From NCBI GenBank assembly GCA_963921825.1, contig OY997593.1:60620039-60684038 (forward strand): a stretch of DNA of 64,000 bases, in the 5' to 3' direction. The stretch is from Erodium maritimum (lineage: Eukaryota; Streptophyta; Magnoliopsida; Geraniales; Geraniaceae). A program made the translations under genes and the position numbers. Under the pieces are notes generated by a model. It worked only from the letters and a program-made list of their open reading frames with translations, did no database searches and was not told where the DNA came from. Shown in pieces: positions 44,703-56,999 of the stretch. Every line of letters begins with the position of its first letter. Within the stretch, counting starts at the first letter, position 1.

Positions 44703-44714
44703 TGGTATCAGAGC
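44703..44714 (+). other. Primer binding site (initiator tRNA-Met type)
   Basis: TGGTATCAGAGC, one base after the 5' LTR, complementary to the 3' end of plant initiator tRNA-Met, the usual primer of copia elements. Confidence 0.93.
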
Positions 44715-46260
44715 CGTGCTACCTTCGGGATTCACAAGACGGTGTTCAAAGTTTCGGTTTTGCTTGAAAGTTTCGTTTTTGGCATGTTGTTTTGCTAAAT
44801 TGTTTGATAACATGTTTTAAATTATTGTTTATGGATTTAATGCATGTAAAATGAATTTTTGAAAATTATTTCAAATCTGGAAATTTTGAAAAAAAAATTT
44901 GATTTTTCGGGTCTCGGGAGCGGGACTCTCGGGGAGCCGAAACCGGGACCGAACGGGGCTCCGTTGGACGGAGCTAGGCCAAGCATGACCATTGGATGGT
45001 TGATATGCCAAGGCTAAACCGTTTTGTTAGTTATGACGAGTTTGGAACCGTCATGACGAACTCGAAGATCAAATGTTCAAAAGTTTCATTTTTGAACGGT
45101 TTCGATAAACCGAGCATCAAAAAAATTTCGAAACTTGGCTATTAATTAAAACCGAAAAATCACATGATGTTTGATAACATGCTTGTTTGATAACACGATG
45201 TGTGATGTGATGTTGACATGGTGTACATAATAGCCCCGAGCTCAATTTAATTATTTATCGCTTTTCACGGCCTGCGAGCCGTTAGAGTTAACGTGTAATT
45301 ATTCTTTCAAGGTGTGGTCGTCGAACCACTTGTTTGTAATATTTATTTATTCCCGACCTGCGAGTCGTGTATTAAATTGTAATATTTTACTCAAGACGAA
45401 GAAAGGGCGAAAAGGTCATTTGGTGGCTTTTCGGGTGTTGGCATCGGCTTGGAGTCGGTGGAGCTCAAGAAGCTAGTGGGAGTTAGTTTAGGGGGCTATT
45501 ATGTGCACATTTATCGCTTTATGCTTGGTTTAGTTTATGCATGATTAATTCTATGTGTTTTAGAATTGCATGCTTAACTTTATTTACCGAGCATATCACC
45601 TCACATGCAAAGATAAAATTGGACTTTTAATCCTTGTGTGTGAACCCTTAGAATCGTCATTGCATTGGATGTAGTTGACGGGTTCAAAGGAAGAATTATA
45701 TTGGATGTAATTTGAGGCATCATTGCATTTGGAATGTAGTTGATGTGCTCATCGCATCTAGGATGTGCCAAAGTTTTGAACACAACTGGACAAGTAAAAG
45801 CGGGTCATGTCCGATACCTCCCAATCATCAACACCTTACTACCTCCCTGTCCTATGGTTGTCGTGCGCATTAGCGGAGCATCCATGGGGAAGCGGGGTAG
45901 TAGGTTTGGACGACATATGTGGGTGTCGTGCGCATTAGCGGAGCACCTACATAGTGACGAGCCATAGTTGAAAATTGGTGGACCCGACTACGATTCTCGG
46001 CCTGAGGTTGAGCTAGGGTAACAGATAGGGTAAGTCGTGTACATAAGTACATACCCTAGCCAAGAGTCACATTGGATGTGATTGGATGGAGTCCTACCTA
46101 CATAGCTCGATTAAGTGGTGAGCATTAGTTCAGCTTAATCGAGTGAATCAAGGATCTTGGTTTCAGATTCTAAAGGTTTAGAATTGATTGTTGGTGTTTA
46201 AGCTTGATCTTCATAAAATTTATTCAGTTTACTGATTGAATTTTATCTGTTGTAGATCAA
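44715..46260 (+). other. Copia untranslated leader
   Basis: About 1.5 kb without coding potential between the primer site and gag. It includes short direct repeats (GTCGTGCGCATTAGCGGAGCA at 45860 and 45925, and TGGATGTA-rich words). It would hold dimerisation and packaging signals if any are functional. Confidence 0.6.
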
Positions 46261-49200
46261 ATGGCAAATTCAGCGAACATTAATAGTTTGTCATTAAAAA
46301 CCATTCTTGACAGGGTCAAGCTAAATGGGACAAACTATTTGGACTGGTACAGAATTTTGAGGATAGTCCTCAAGTCTGAACGCAAAGAATATGTCCTTGA
46401 CAAGGCTGTCTCTAAGACCATATCAGAGTTACATGAAGTGTCATCAGCTGCTGAGAAGAATATCTCAGGGATCTGGGATCCAAGGATATTCTGATGGTCA
46501 ACAAGGGAATTGGAAGTGGCAAGGGCTGGGCCCATGCGCACTTGGCAGGAAAGATGAGACACCTGAGAATGTCTGCTTCTACTGCCAACAGCCTGGTCAT
46601 TGGAACCGGGATTACAGGAAGTTCACGGCTGATCTGAAGAAGGGCAGTGGGACTGCGCCTTCATTAAATAGCCTGGATGATCTGAAGAAGGGCAGTAGGA
46701 CTACGCCTTCATCAGGAAACCTGGATGATCTAAGGAAGGGCGGTGGGATCGTGCCTTCATTCGGTATTAACTCTATAGAGCTACATCTCTCTACTTCCAA
46801 AGATTCATGGGTATTAGATACCATGACTGAATCTCATACATGCACTAATATATGGTGGCTGAAAGTAGGAGAGATTTGGAAAGCACGAAATGGACCTCAG
46901 AGTTGTGGCAACTGCTGTAGGATCCATGAGTCTTGCTTTGCCAAGAGGCCTTGTCTTAGTATTGTATAATGTATATTGCATACCTACTTTTAGTAGGAAT
47001 ATTATATCTGTATCCGTGTTTGACAAGGAAGGATATAATGTTAATATTGGAAATGGAGTTTTCAATGTTCTATGCAATGATATGTTTTATACCAGTACTG
47101 ACATGGTTGGAGGATTGTACATATTAGATATGGGTAACAATTCCTCAAGTTCTATATATTCCGTTAATACCAAGAGGTCTAAATCCAACGATTTAAACCT
47201 AACTCTGTTATGGTACTGTCATTTGGGTCGCATAAACAAGAAGCGCCTATCAGCACTTCAGAAGTGCGGGCTTTCAGGTTCATTCGAATTCCATTCGATC
47301 GATAGGTGCAAGGTTTGTTTGATGGGAAAAATGACTAAAGTGCCCTTTATCGATCGCGATGAAAGGGCGGGTGAATTATTGGGGCTGATACACTCGAATG
47401 TGTGTAGACCAATAAGTTCACTTGCCAGGAGGGGTTTTAGCTACTTTATCACATTTACTGATGATTACAGTAAATATGGTTATGTCTATTCGGTGAGACA
47501 TAAGTCTGAAGCTTTTGATAAATTCAAAGAGTTTAAGACTATAGTAGAAAACCAGCTCGACAAAGGTATTAAGGCACTTCGATTGGATCGAGGTGGAAAA
47601 TACTTGACCACAGAGTTATTAGATCATCTAAAAGAGAATGGGATCCTTTTGGAATGGACTCCTCCTAGGTCACTGTAGTTGAAAGGTGTAGCCAAACGGA
47701 GAAATCGGACATTGTTAGACAATGGTCTGTTCCATGATTAGTTGGACTGATCTCCCAATCTCTTTTAGGGGTTTTGCTCTAGAGACGACCGCATTCATAG
47801 TGAATCGGGCTTCGACGAATGGTGTGGAAGGGACACCATTTTAAAAATGGTACGGGATGATGCCCGCTTTGTCCTTCCTAAAGATTTGTGGTTGCGAGGC
47901 TTATGTGAAACATTTGGTTTCGACTAAGCTCGAACCAAGATCTAAGATATGCACCTTCGTGTGGTATCCCAAAGCAACAAGGGGATACTATTTCTACAAT
48001 CCCAGTGAGAACATGGTGTTCGTCGCTTGGGGTGGGGTATTTATGGAAAAGAAGTTTTGTTTCCAAAGACGTCATTGGGAGGACTGTGCATCTCGAAGAA
48101 ATTCAGGATGGTACAGATCTGTCTAAACCAATTGACAACCCAGTAGAAAGGAGCCAGAGATTGTCGTAGAGTAAGAACCAATTCCTGTTACAATTCTGGA
48201 AGGTCCAAGGCGATTTGAAAGGATCAATCTTCCACCTCCAAGATATGGTATCCGGAGGTGACACTGAAGTCATGGTGGATCACGATGATCCAGCCACCTT
48301 TCAGGAAGTCGTGGATGGGCCCAACTCCGAGTTATGGCTGGGAGCCATGAGGGAGGAAATGCAATCCATGTCGGAAAACCGAGTCTGGGAACCGGTTGAT
48401 CCCATCAATGGTGTGAGGACCATAGGATGCAAATGGATCTTCAAGGTGAAGATGGACATGGATGGCAACCCTCTGACTTACAAAGCTCAACTGGTGGCGA
48501 AAGGTTATAGGCAGATCCAATGGATTGACTATGAGGAAACCTTCTCCTTAGTGGCTATGGTCAAAATCGATCCAAATTCTTCTTGACATAACTGCGTATC
48601 ATAATTACGAGATATGGCAAGTGGATGTCAAAACCGCTTTCCTAAATGGAAATTTGACTGAGTACGTTTGTATGTCTCGGCCCAAAGGTTTTGACGATCC
48701 GAAGAATAAAGGAAAGATTTATAAGTTGTTGAAATCCATTTCTGGATTGAAACGAACTTCTCGGAGTTGGATCCTTCGTTTTGATGAAGCTGTAATTGGA
48801 TTTGGCTTAATCAAGAACGAGGATGAATCTTGCGTTTATAAGAAGGCTAGTGGGAGCAATATTACATTTCTGGTTCTCATTGAAAACGACATCCCAACCT
48901 TGCACGAGATTAAAGCTTGGTTGAGGAAGTGTTTTTCAATAAAGGACTTAGGTGATGTTTCTCATATCTTAAGGATTAAGATATGTAGAGATCTCACCAA
49001 GAGGGTCTTGGATTTAAGTCAGGGAACCTATGTGAACAAGGCATTGAGTAGGTTCTTAATGCTCGATTCAAAGAAAGGACTCTTACCCACTAGTCATGTC
49101 ATTCATCTCAGCAAGACTCAGTTTCCTAAGACACCTGATGAGCTGAAAAGGATGATGAGAATCCTATGCGCCTGGGGGCAGGATCGATCATATATGCCAT

Positions 49201-49720
49201 GACATGTATGAGACCAGACGTCTCGTAAGCCTTATGTTGTACCAGTAGACATCATTCTAACCCGGGGGAAAGATGATGCTGAACTAGTCGTCGAAGGATG
49301 AGTAGACGCTAGTTTTCCAAGACAAATCCAGATGACTTTAGAAGTCAATCAGGATATGTGTTTACGCTGAATGGCAGAGCTTTAGCTGGGAAAGCGTAAA
49401 GCAAGATACCATTGCCGAATCTACGACAGAGGCCAAGTACATGGATGCTGCAGAGGCAGCTAAGGAGGCTATGTGGATTTGGAAATTCATGGCAGGGCTG
49501 GGTGTAATTAAAAACCCATCCAGTCCGGTGAATTCATTTTGCGACAACACAAGGGCCATTGCGCAAGCTAAAAGCCTAGATCGCATAACAAATCCAAACA
49601 TGTACTGCGGCGTATCCACCTCATAAGATAAATACTGAACTGAGGTGAAGTGAAGATAACCGATATTGCAACAGATGATAACATAGCCAACCCTTTGACT
49701 AAGGCAGTGTCACTGCCTGA
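46261..49720 (+). pseudogene. Copia gag-pol remnant
   Basis: Gag begins ATG 46261 (ILDRVKLNGTNYLDWYRILR) but loses its middle; a zinc knuckle CFYCQQPGHWNRDYRKF follows at about 46575. Three 16-residue repeats (DLKKGS.T.PS) follow at 46633-46770. The protease site reads Asp-Thr-Met at about 46820, where the family has Asp-Thr-Gly. Integrase (46890-47880) has its first catalytic Asp as Asn (LIHSNV) and the catalytic Glu as Lys (GVAKRRNRT). RT motif DVKTAFLNG is at 48627, but the YVDD motif is missing around 48880 (FLVL runs straight into IENDIPTL). RNase H remnants (EAAKEAMWIWKF) lie at about 49460. Frame changes and stops occur throughout. Confidence 0.9.
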
Positions 49721-49778
49721 ACATGTTAGACATGTAAAGTCGATGGGGACATATTGGAGTTTAGATTGGAACTAGGGC

Positions 49779-49788
49779 AAGTGGGAGA
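49779..49788 (+). other. Polypurine tract
   Basis: AAGTGGGAGA, one base before the 3' LTR, the usual plus-strand primer of plant copia elements. Confidence 0.9.
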
Positions 49789-49789
49789 T

Positions 49790-51478
49790 TGTTAGTCTTA
49801 GTGCCCGTAGTTCAATCCTAAATGTCCAAATGTATATATCATCGTTAGCAATAAAATTAAAGCGGCTTTATATTACTTATGTGTTGGAGTAATATATCGA
49901 TGTGTGCTCTGATCTATGCCCACCATGCGAATAGAACCATAGATCGAGATAGATCACACTCGATGGGTCCCTAGTCAACAAAGCTTCACTAGAAGCGACT
50001 AGTATGAAAGATGGCTCTTTATGGCTTACGTTCTGTTAGTCATTGGAATGGGATTCCGGAGTCTGATCATAGATATCATGTGGGACATGATATTGGACGA
50101 CCCGCCCTGAATATGTGCCATAGATTAAGTCATGAACATATTCAGTGTTGTAGCTTGTCATGTATCCTTAGACCAAGGAGTCTTTGTGATCGCTATGTAG
50201 TCAACAACTGAGTTTGACCTGAGCCTAACGTTGTCCGTAACAGGGCTTCCATAACGGCCAGGATTGGCTTGGGGACGGGCTACATGAGTGACACGAAAGA
50301 CGGCTAAGGGATTTATCCCTCATACTAAGGTATGGGAAAGATATCGGTTCTCGGCCACTTGATCGAGAGTGACTGGAAGAATAGCATGGCCATGCACATG
50401 ATACTGGGTATCATATCTTCAGTCATCTCACATATCAAGGAACGGTGATTGAGAATAATAAGGATGACGGCTCTATGCCTTATCTCAATCAGGATATCGG
50501 AGATAAAAGGATAATGACAGGGACGACGGAAAGGTTAGAATCGACAGGGTCGATTCGTTATGTAGTGTCAGGCAATACTAAAGTCTCGTTAGTTTCCACT
50601 TAAATAGGATCAAGTAAAATGGGATTTTACGTTGATCTATTGACATGCATAAACCTAAGGGTCACACCGGAGGATGAAACTCATTGACACATTTATGGAG
50701 AATGGCCAAAAGGGAGTTGTCTCGGGACATGACCAAAACTGGGTTTTGGGTCATGTGCCCGTAAGTGAATAGGACTTCACAGATCGAGACAAGGCTTGGA
50801 GTCTTGGGATTGATCGCGTCGGATAATGTTGGACATTTCCGGTATGGAAGGCATGGAGGCGATGAGCGAATCACGGGACCTCGTTGGAAATGGCCACGGG
50901 CCATGTTCCAAGAGGCCCATGAAAGGCCCATGCAACCAAGGCCCATGGAACTAATTAATCAAGTCTTGATTAATTAGTACTAAGTAAGCAAGACAAGGAT
51001 TAAGGTGTTGGTGATTCACCACCTAACCCAATCTTGTCTTGCCATACTTTGTCCTATTTACACCTTACTTGACACCATACTTGTCCCATGCCTTTAGTTG
51101 GACAAGTATGGGTTTTGTTATGTTTAAGTCATCTTTTTTTCAACATAACAAACACAAGACAAGAATAGGAAACACATTTTCTCTCCCTCTTCCATGGCCA
51201 TTTCGGGTTTGGCTAGTTTCCACCTCCATGTTTGTGTTCTTGAGTCCTCAAAGAGAAGAACTACGTGGCTTTGATTCCCATGTGGATACGTAGGCGTCTT
51301 GGAGACTCAAGCCAATCATTCGTTAACCGGTGTTCTTGTTTTGGTAAGAACTAGTGCTGAATTTTTCTCTTGTTAATCCATTCTTTGTTAGTTGTTTCAC
51401 GGTTTTAATTGTCTCTTGGTTTTCATTGATTTTCCGCTGCGAGTTGGTTCATCTCCAACCCTACCTAGAGACCCAACA
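49790..51478 (+). repeat. 3' LTR of the copia element
   Basis: 1689 bp, matching the 5' LTR apart from one missing 15-bp unit and at least two substitutions. Followed by the right TSD GCCAC. Confidence 0.95.
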
Positions 51479-52088
51479 GCCACCTCTCCCTCGGATCGCC
51501 CGACCTCGACCCTCCCTTTAATCGACTCCCTCAGCCTGTTGGTTGGACGAGATTGAGTCTCAGGCCTCCTTCTCGGATCGCCGTCGTCGACTGCAATCTC
51601 TCAGGCGGACGTGGTTCCCTCGGAACCCCCACTATGTGGAGGGTGGGACATCGTCGCCGACACCAGGTCTGCCTTTATCCCCCTGACTACTGTGGACTCG
51701 GCCCTGGTTGATGGCCGTCTCCCCCTGATTTTCTCCTCAACGGTTTCACCGGCACCCGGGTTGGGTGAGATTGGGTCCTAGACAAATGCCTCGGGTCCCC
51801 GCCGTCGATCTCAAAACAGGCTTGATCCTCCTCAAGTGATCCCAATTCATTGGGGAACAGGGTGGAGCCGTCGGTAACAGGGATGCACCCAATTCAACCT
51901 GTGCCATCGTCCCGGGAAATTGGACATCCGGTATCTTTCGCAGATGGGGACTGAATGGGATTGGATCACATGGATCGTCACCTCCTAGGGTTTATCTTCC
52001 AACCCCGGAATCCTCCTCCCCGTCGCCTTCATCTGCGCACTCTCCCTAATGCAATTGGGATCCGGGTCTGGGAACCTCGTCAACACGG

Positions 52089-55000
52089 ATGAAGCCGAAT
52101 CTGCAGGTTCTCGCTTGGAACTGTCGGGGGATGAGTACATGATTGCATAAGCAGCAACTCAGGAAACTGATTAGTGCTCATCGACCCCATCTCTTGTTTC
52201 TTTCAGAATCGTTACTCGATACCCAGAACTGTGCCTTCCGGTCAAGATCGTTGGGCTTTCATGACCATATTTGTGTCCCCTATTTTAGGGGGTCGGGGAC
52301 CGTGGTAAGCCAAAGAGGTCTGGCCCTATTCTGGGTGTCGGGTGTAGGGGTGACATTCAGGGCCTCCTCCGACCGGTATATCGACGTGGAGGTCTCAGTT
52401 CCGGGACATGACGAACTAAGGTCAACAGGAATTTATGGGGAACCCCGGCGGGATAGAAGACACCGGACTTGGGAAATGATCTGAAGCCTTCATACCTCCA
52501 CAAGGCCCAACTGGATCCTTATAGGAGACTTCAATCGTATTCTGGATGCAGATGAAACTACGGGGGGATCATATCCTATTAGTCTTATGGACGACTTTGG
52601 CTCGTTGGTGCACGATCTCCACCTGGTAGACGTCCCAATGACTGGCCACCCGTATACATGGTTTAGGGGCCGCAGGCACTATGCACATATCCAATCTCGG
52701 CTAGATAAGGCACTGGTATCGAGTGCTCTTTTCTCTTCGCTGCCTGATCTGGACTTCCGCAATACAGGGGTGACAACTTCGAAACACTAGCCGATTCTTC
52801 TGTCCCTGGCCCGGCAAATGAGACACTGTGGTCCCCCGAAATTCCGTTTCCAGTCCCAATGGATTTGCGACCCATATAGTGGTCATCTCATTCAGTCTTC
52901 TTGGGATAAGCGGCCAGCGAGGCCTATTGGAGAGGTCATCAACACGGTGGGAAAATCCATCTTTGAGTGGGATCGAGGGCACTTTCGTCGTAATCTCAAC
53001 CATATAAAGTGGTGTCAGTGGCGGATCGCAAATCTGAATGTAAAGGATGGATAGGGCAGGAATACATCTGTGAGAGGCTATTCAAATTCAGTATGAACGG
53101 GTGTTGGGGGAACAGGAGGCGTTCTGGCGTCAGTGTGCGAAATAACATTGGCTAGCCGAGAGAGATCGAAATACAAAAAATTTCCAGGCAGCCTGTTCGT
53201 ATAGACGTCGTATCAATGTGGTTTTATCCCTGACGACGGAATAGGGGGACTTGGTCACATGGGACACGAGTATGAGAGAGCTGATTGTGGATTATTTCAG
53301 TACACTATTCACGACGAGCTTGCCGGACCTTCGAGATTTCCCCATAGCTCTGCCCCCAATGTATCACCCCGACGCAGAATCAAGTACTTTTATCCCCTTG
53401 CTCAGTGACAGAGGTCCGAAAGGCGGTGTTTTAGATGGGGCCTAATAAATCACCGGGTCCTGGTGGTCTTAATCCCCGGTTTTATAAGCATTATTGGCCG
53501 ATTGTAGCAGACGAAGTGGTCCGGTTTATAAGTGAGGTGCTGGCGTCGCGGAATTTTGACCCCATTCTGAATGAAACCTCCATTGTCTTAATACCGAAGA
53601 AGCCTGACCTGGACAAGATCACTGATCTTCGACCGATTGCCCTATGTAATGTGATTTTCAGAATCCTCTCTAAGGTCTTGGCTAACCGCCTACGACCCCT
53701 TCTCCACTTTGTCATCTCGGACACCCAAGGGGAATTTATCCCAGGCAGATGTATTCAAGACAACATCTGGATAGCATTTGAGGTCATCCATTTCCTCCGA
53801 CACAAGTGCCAAGGTGTGGTAGGCTATATGGCGCTCAAACTTGACATGAGCAAAGCGTATGATCGAGTCGAGTGAGATTACTTACTTCAGATTATGGCTC
53901 GGCTGGGTTTCTCAGAGGAGTGGATAACATTAGTGGCGTGTTGTGTGAAATCTGTCCACTACACTATATCGTCTGGGGGAAGGGAGACGCCACAACTAAC
54001 ACCGACACGAGGACTAAGGCAGGGCGATCCACTCTCACCCTACCTCTTTCTCCTCTGTATGGAAGGGCTCTCTTTTCTACTGCGTCAGGCTCAGACCGAG
54101 GGACGAATGCGGGGCGTTTGTGTCGCACGAGGAGCTCCGGAGATTTCGCATATGTTCTTCGTAGACGATTGTTATATCTTTTTTCGGGCAACCCCTGAGG
54201 ACGCTCAGACAGTCACATACATCCTAGGTCTGTTTGGGACCCTTTTGGGGTAGGTACTGAATCTGGAGAAGTCATCAGTTATGTTCAACAAGAACACCTC
54301 GCCGGCCATCAAACTACAATACTGTCAAATCCTAAATATAGTTGAAACCTCCGCGTCATCGATGTACTTGAGTGTCCCGAACATGGTCGGTAGGAATAGC
54401 AATGTCGCCATGGCATATCTGGGTCATAGGGCTGTTAAGCGTATCCAGTCATGGGACGGGAAACTTCTCTCGCCGGTAGGAAGGGAGGTAATGATTTGGT
54501 CAGTCCCGGCCTCTCTCCCCGTTTATGTCATGTCCGTATTCACCATACCTGCCAGGATTATTGCTCAGATCCACGTGGCGCTAGCTCGGTTTTGGTGGGG
54601 TGGGAAGATGGCGCGTCCGATTATCTGGAAGGACTAAGATAAGTTATGTATACCAAAGGAGGCTGGGGGTATGGCGTTCCGTCACTTGAACGACGTTAAT
54701 AAGGCACTCCTGGGTAAACAAGCCTGGAGTCTTATCTTTCGCTCTACTTTCCTGATGGCACGAGTGCTTAAGGCCTGTTATTTCGCGAAGGTTACATTTC
54801 TTGAGGCCGGAGCTGGTACGAACTCGAGTTTCATCTGGGCGAGTATTCTGTCAACCAATGAATTACTTAGGAGCGGCCTTCGGATAGCGATTGGGGATGA
54901 CAGAGATACCCTTGTCTTGGGTACACCGTGGCTGCTCGGGCCGAACCCGGAAGTTACTTCTTCAAACTCGGCGTTGGTTAGGGCTCGGGTTGCGGGGCTT

Positions 55001-56132
55001 ATGCAGCCGGGGCGACTAAGGTGGGATGTGGCCGGATTGAGGAAAATATTCTCCATTGAGGAACAAAATAATATTCTTCGGGTACCCCTCTCGGCGCTCC
55101 AGCCTAAGGACACTTGGTACTGGGCGGCTGAACATCATGGAATGTACACTACAAAGATAAGGTATATGGTACTGGCTATGGCAAGGCAGGTCGCGCGGCA
55201 GCAGACGTCATTGATAACATGGTCGGTGTTGTGGTCTATCCCGGATCCTCCCCAACTATTGATCTTCTAGTGGAGAGGCTTGACGGATACTCTCCAGGTA
55301 TCTACTAATATGACCCGTAAGTTTGTTCCTGTCACGGTGACTTGTGATATCTGTGGGAGAGAACCTGAATTAGTGGATCATTTATTTCTCGAGTGTGGCT
55401 TCGCTAAGACGTGTTGGGCGCATGCGAGAGATCTTATCCCACAAGGCCTTGGTGGGAAATTTGTGCAATGGTGGGAGGGGATTGCAAGTGGGAGGTCATG
55501 GGAGAAAGTGGCGGAGGTTCTATCCATTCTATGGGAAATCTGGAAAGCACGAAATGAGCTCAAGAGGAGAGGGACGCCCCCAGCAGCTTTGAGGGTCATT
55601 TCCTCGGCGGTTGCACATCTGAAGGCTTGGAGTTAAGCAAAGGCTGCCTCCCCGCAACCAAATCATACACCTTCTGTCTGGCCGTCAAAGTGGACACGTC
55701 CGCCCTCAGGCACTGTTGTTATCAATGTGGACGGGGCTGTCTTTCAGGATACACAACAATCTGCTTGGGATCTCATTGCTAGAGACCATAGTGGCACAGT
55801 CCAGCTGGTTGCAAATGGTATCCTTCTGGGGATCAGGGTTACATTAATGGTCAAAGCATGTGCCCTGGCGACAGCTTTGAAAAATGTTCCAAGCCTGGGG
55901 CCTAATATCATTATCCATTGGGAAATTTATTAGGGACAACTCGGATGCCCAGATCCTTCTTTATCTATTAGCTAAGGGTGACCCGTCGGTATCACCCATT
56001 GGGACATTTATTAGGGATATTCGGGAGCTTATTTCTCAACAAGAGAGGACTACCCTTCAATTTGTAAAAAGAACTGCGAACAAAGCATCCCACTGGCTCG
56101 CCAGGAAGGCCCGTTCAATGCTTGTTCTTTAG
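52089..56132 (+). pseudogene. LINE ORF2: endonuclease, reverse transcriptase, RNase H
   Basis: ORF2 starts at ATG 52089 with the typical LQVLAWNCRGM of the apurinic endonuclease; IGDFNRILDADE and HPYTWFRGRR belong to the same domain. Reverse transcriptase follows, with NKSPGPGGLNPRFYKHYWP, LRPIALCNVIFRILSKVLANRL, LDMSKAYDRVE, LRQGDPLSPYLFLLCMEGL and an intact catalytic FVDD (about 54155). Next are a zf-RVT-like Cys/His segment (CDICGREPELVDHLFLECG) and a plant LINE RNase H (VINVDGAVF). About 1,350 codons fit the usual ORF2 length. The frame is broken by a handful of stops (52137, 52484, 52790, 53875, 54253, 54637, 55270, 55636) and by frameshifts at 53050-53430 and near 55900. Several stops are Trp-type TGA changes. 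Confidence 0.9.
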
Positions 56133-56319
56133 TGGTCAGGTTCTGTACCTGACGCACTCCAGTGTATCGTGAATTCTGATTTATAATAAAATTTCGCAGC
56201 ATTCGTTCAAAAAAATTGTACGAATAATATTGTTGAGAATTATCTCAAATTCTAACCATACGAACCATTCATTTTTTTTCTTACTGGCGTCTTCTCATTT
56301 TCCAAACATTTAACCGAAA

Positions 56320-56880
56320 AGTGGTGTTGAGCACCATGACGAAGGCTTGGAAGACTAGGGGCTTTGCTATCAAAGATTTCGGTTATGGGATCGAGGGTTC
56401 TACCTTGCATTACAGAAGATCAAGGGCTGGATTTGGAGGAACAAGCCCTCGTATTTCAAAGGACCTCGTTGACATTTCATTGATGGTGGTGCCCTCCGAG
56501 ATTCGGTCTTATCCAGCTTTAGACGCACGCCACAAGGCTCTTGTCGGATGTCATGACAAGGGAATCAGGGACAATGATTGGGAATGCTATGGGGAATGTG
56601 TTCACATTGGTCGTGACCAATGGGGCTTTAGCTAGGGCATAGCGATGTGGGTAAGGTTACGATGAATTCGGTGAGGTCACTCCGACATTTTGTCGTCCTC
56701 GCTTTCTTGAGATATCAGCAGGCTTTTTGGGTGAGCCTCTAGTACAAAGACTCCCCCTCTTCTACTTTACTTATGTGTAGATTGGTCACTCCAACCATGA
56801 CTGCAAAGATCTCTCGTTTGGAATAGTTGTGTTGCCGACTAGATACGACCTCTTGCTCCGATATGAGTCGGATAAGCTAT
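56320..56880 (+). pseudogene. LINE ORF1 remnant (DUF4283 and zinc knuckle)
   Basis: TKAWKTRGFAIKDFG, then in another frame VMTRESGTMIGNAMGNV, and then RLPLFYFTYV-IGHSNHDCKDL fit the plant LINE ORF1 order: DUF4283, the IG..IG segment, and zf-CCHC_4. It has many stops, and the zinc knuckle has lost Cys residues. It belongs to a different LINE from the one ending at 56216, because it lies beyond that element's TSD. Confidence 0.65.
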
Positions 56881-56999
56881 TGAGGGTTAGAGGCTATGGG
56901 AGAGGTTGGTCGCTCAGGGGGTTATTGGTAGGTCGATTGTTCCACGAGCTGCACAGTCTATGCGAAGTTTAGTTGAGGTTCTGGTGGCTTAGGAATTGT

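Larger units (their letters stand above)
42993..51483 (+). mobile_element. Ty1/copia retrotransposon with near-identical LTRs, TSD GCCAC
   Basis: The element proper is 42998-51478 (8.5 kb), flanked by the perfect 5-bp repeat GCCAC at 42993-42997 and 51479-51483. It has TG..CA LTRs of 1704 and 1689 bp, a tRNA-Met type primer site after the 5' LTR, a polypurine tract before the 3' LTR, and a copia-order coding region (protease, integrase, then RT/RNase H). It sits inside the LINE, so it is the younger insertion. The coding region is heavily damaged although the LTRs are almost the same. Confidence 0.95.
42888..56227 (+). mobile_element. L1-type LINE, 5'-truncated, interrupted by a copia element
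   Basis: The perfect 11-bp repeat TGTACGAATAA is found at 42888-42898 and 56217-56227, immediately after a short poly(A) (TTCAAAAAAAT). So one LINE spans 42899-56216. Its first 99 bases (42899-42997) are cut off from the rest (from 51484) by the copia insertion and its 5-bp TSD. The start lies in what looks like the tail of ORF1 (no DUF4283 or CCHC part), so the element is 5'-truncated as LINE copies often are. ORF2 follows at 52089. Confidence 0.9.

Noticed and set aside
42998-51478. Functional copia element
   Set aside because: LTRs, primer site and polypurine tract look good, but coding lesions in gag, protease, integrase and RT exclude autonomy.
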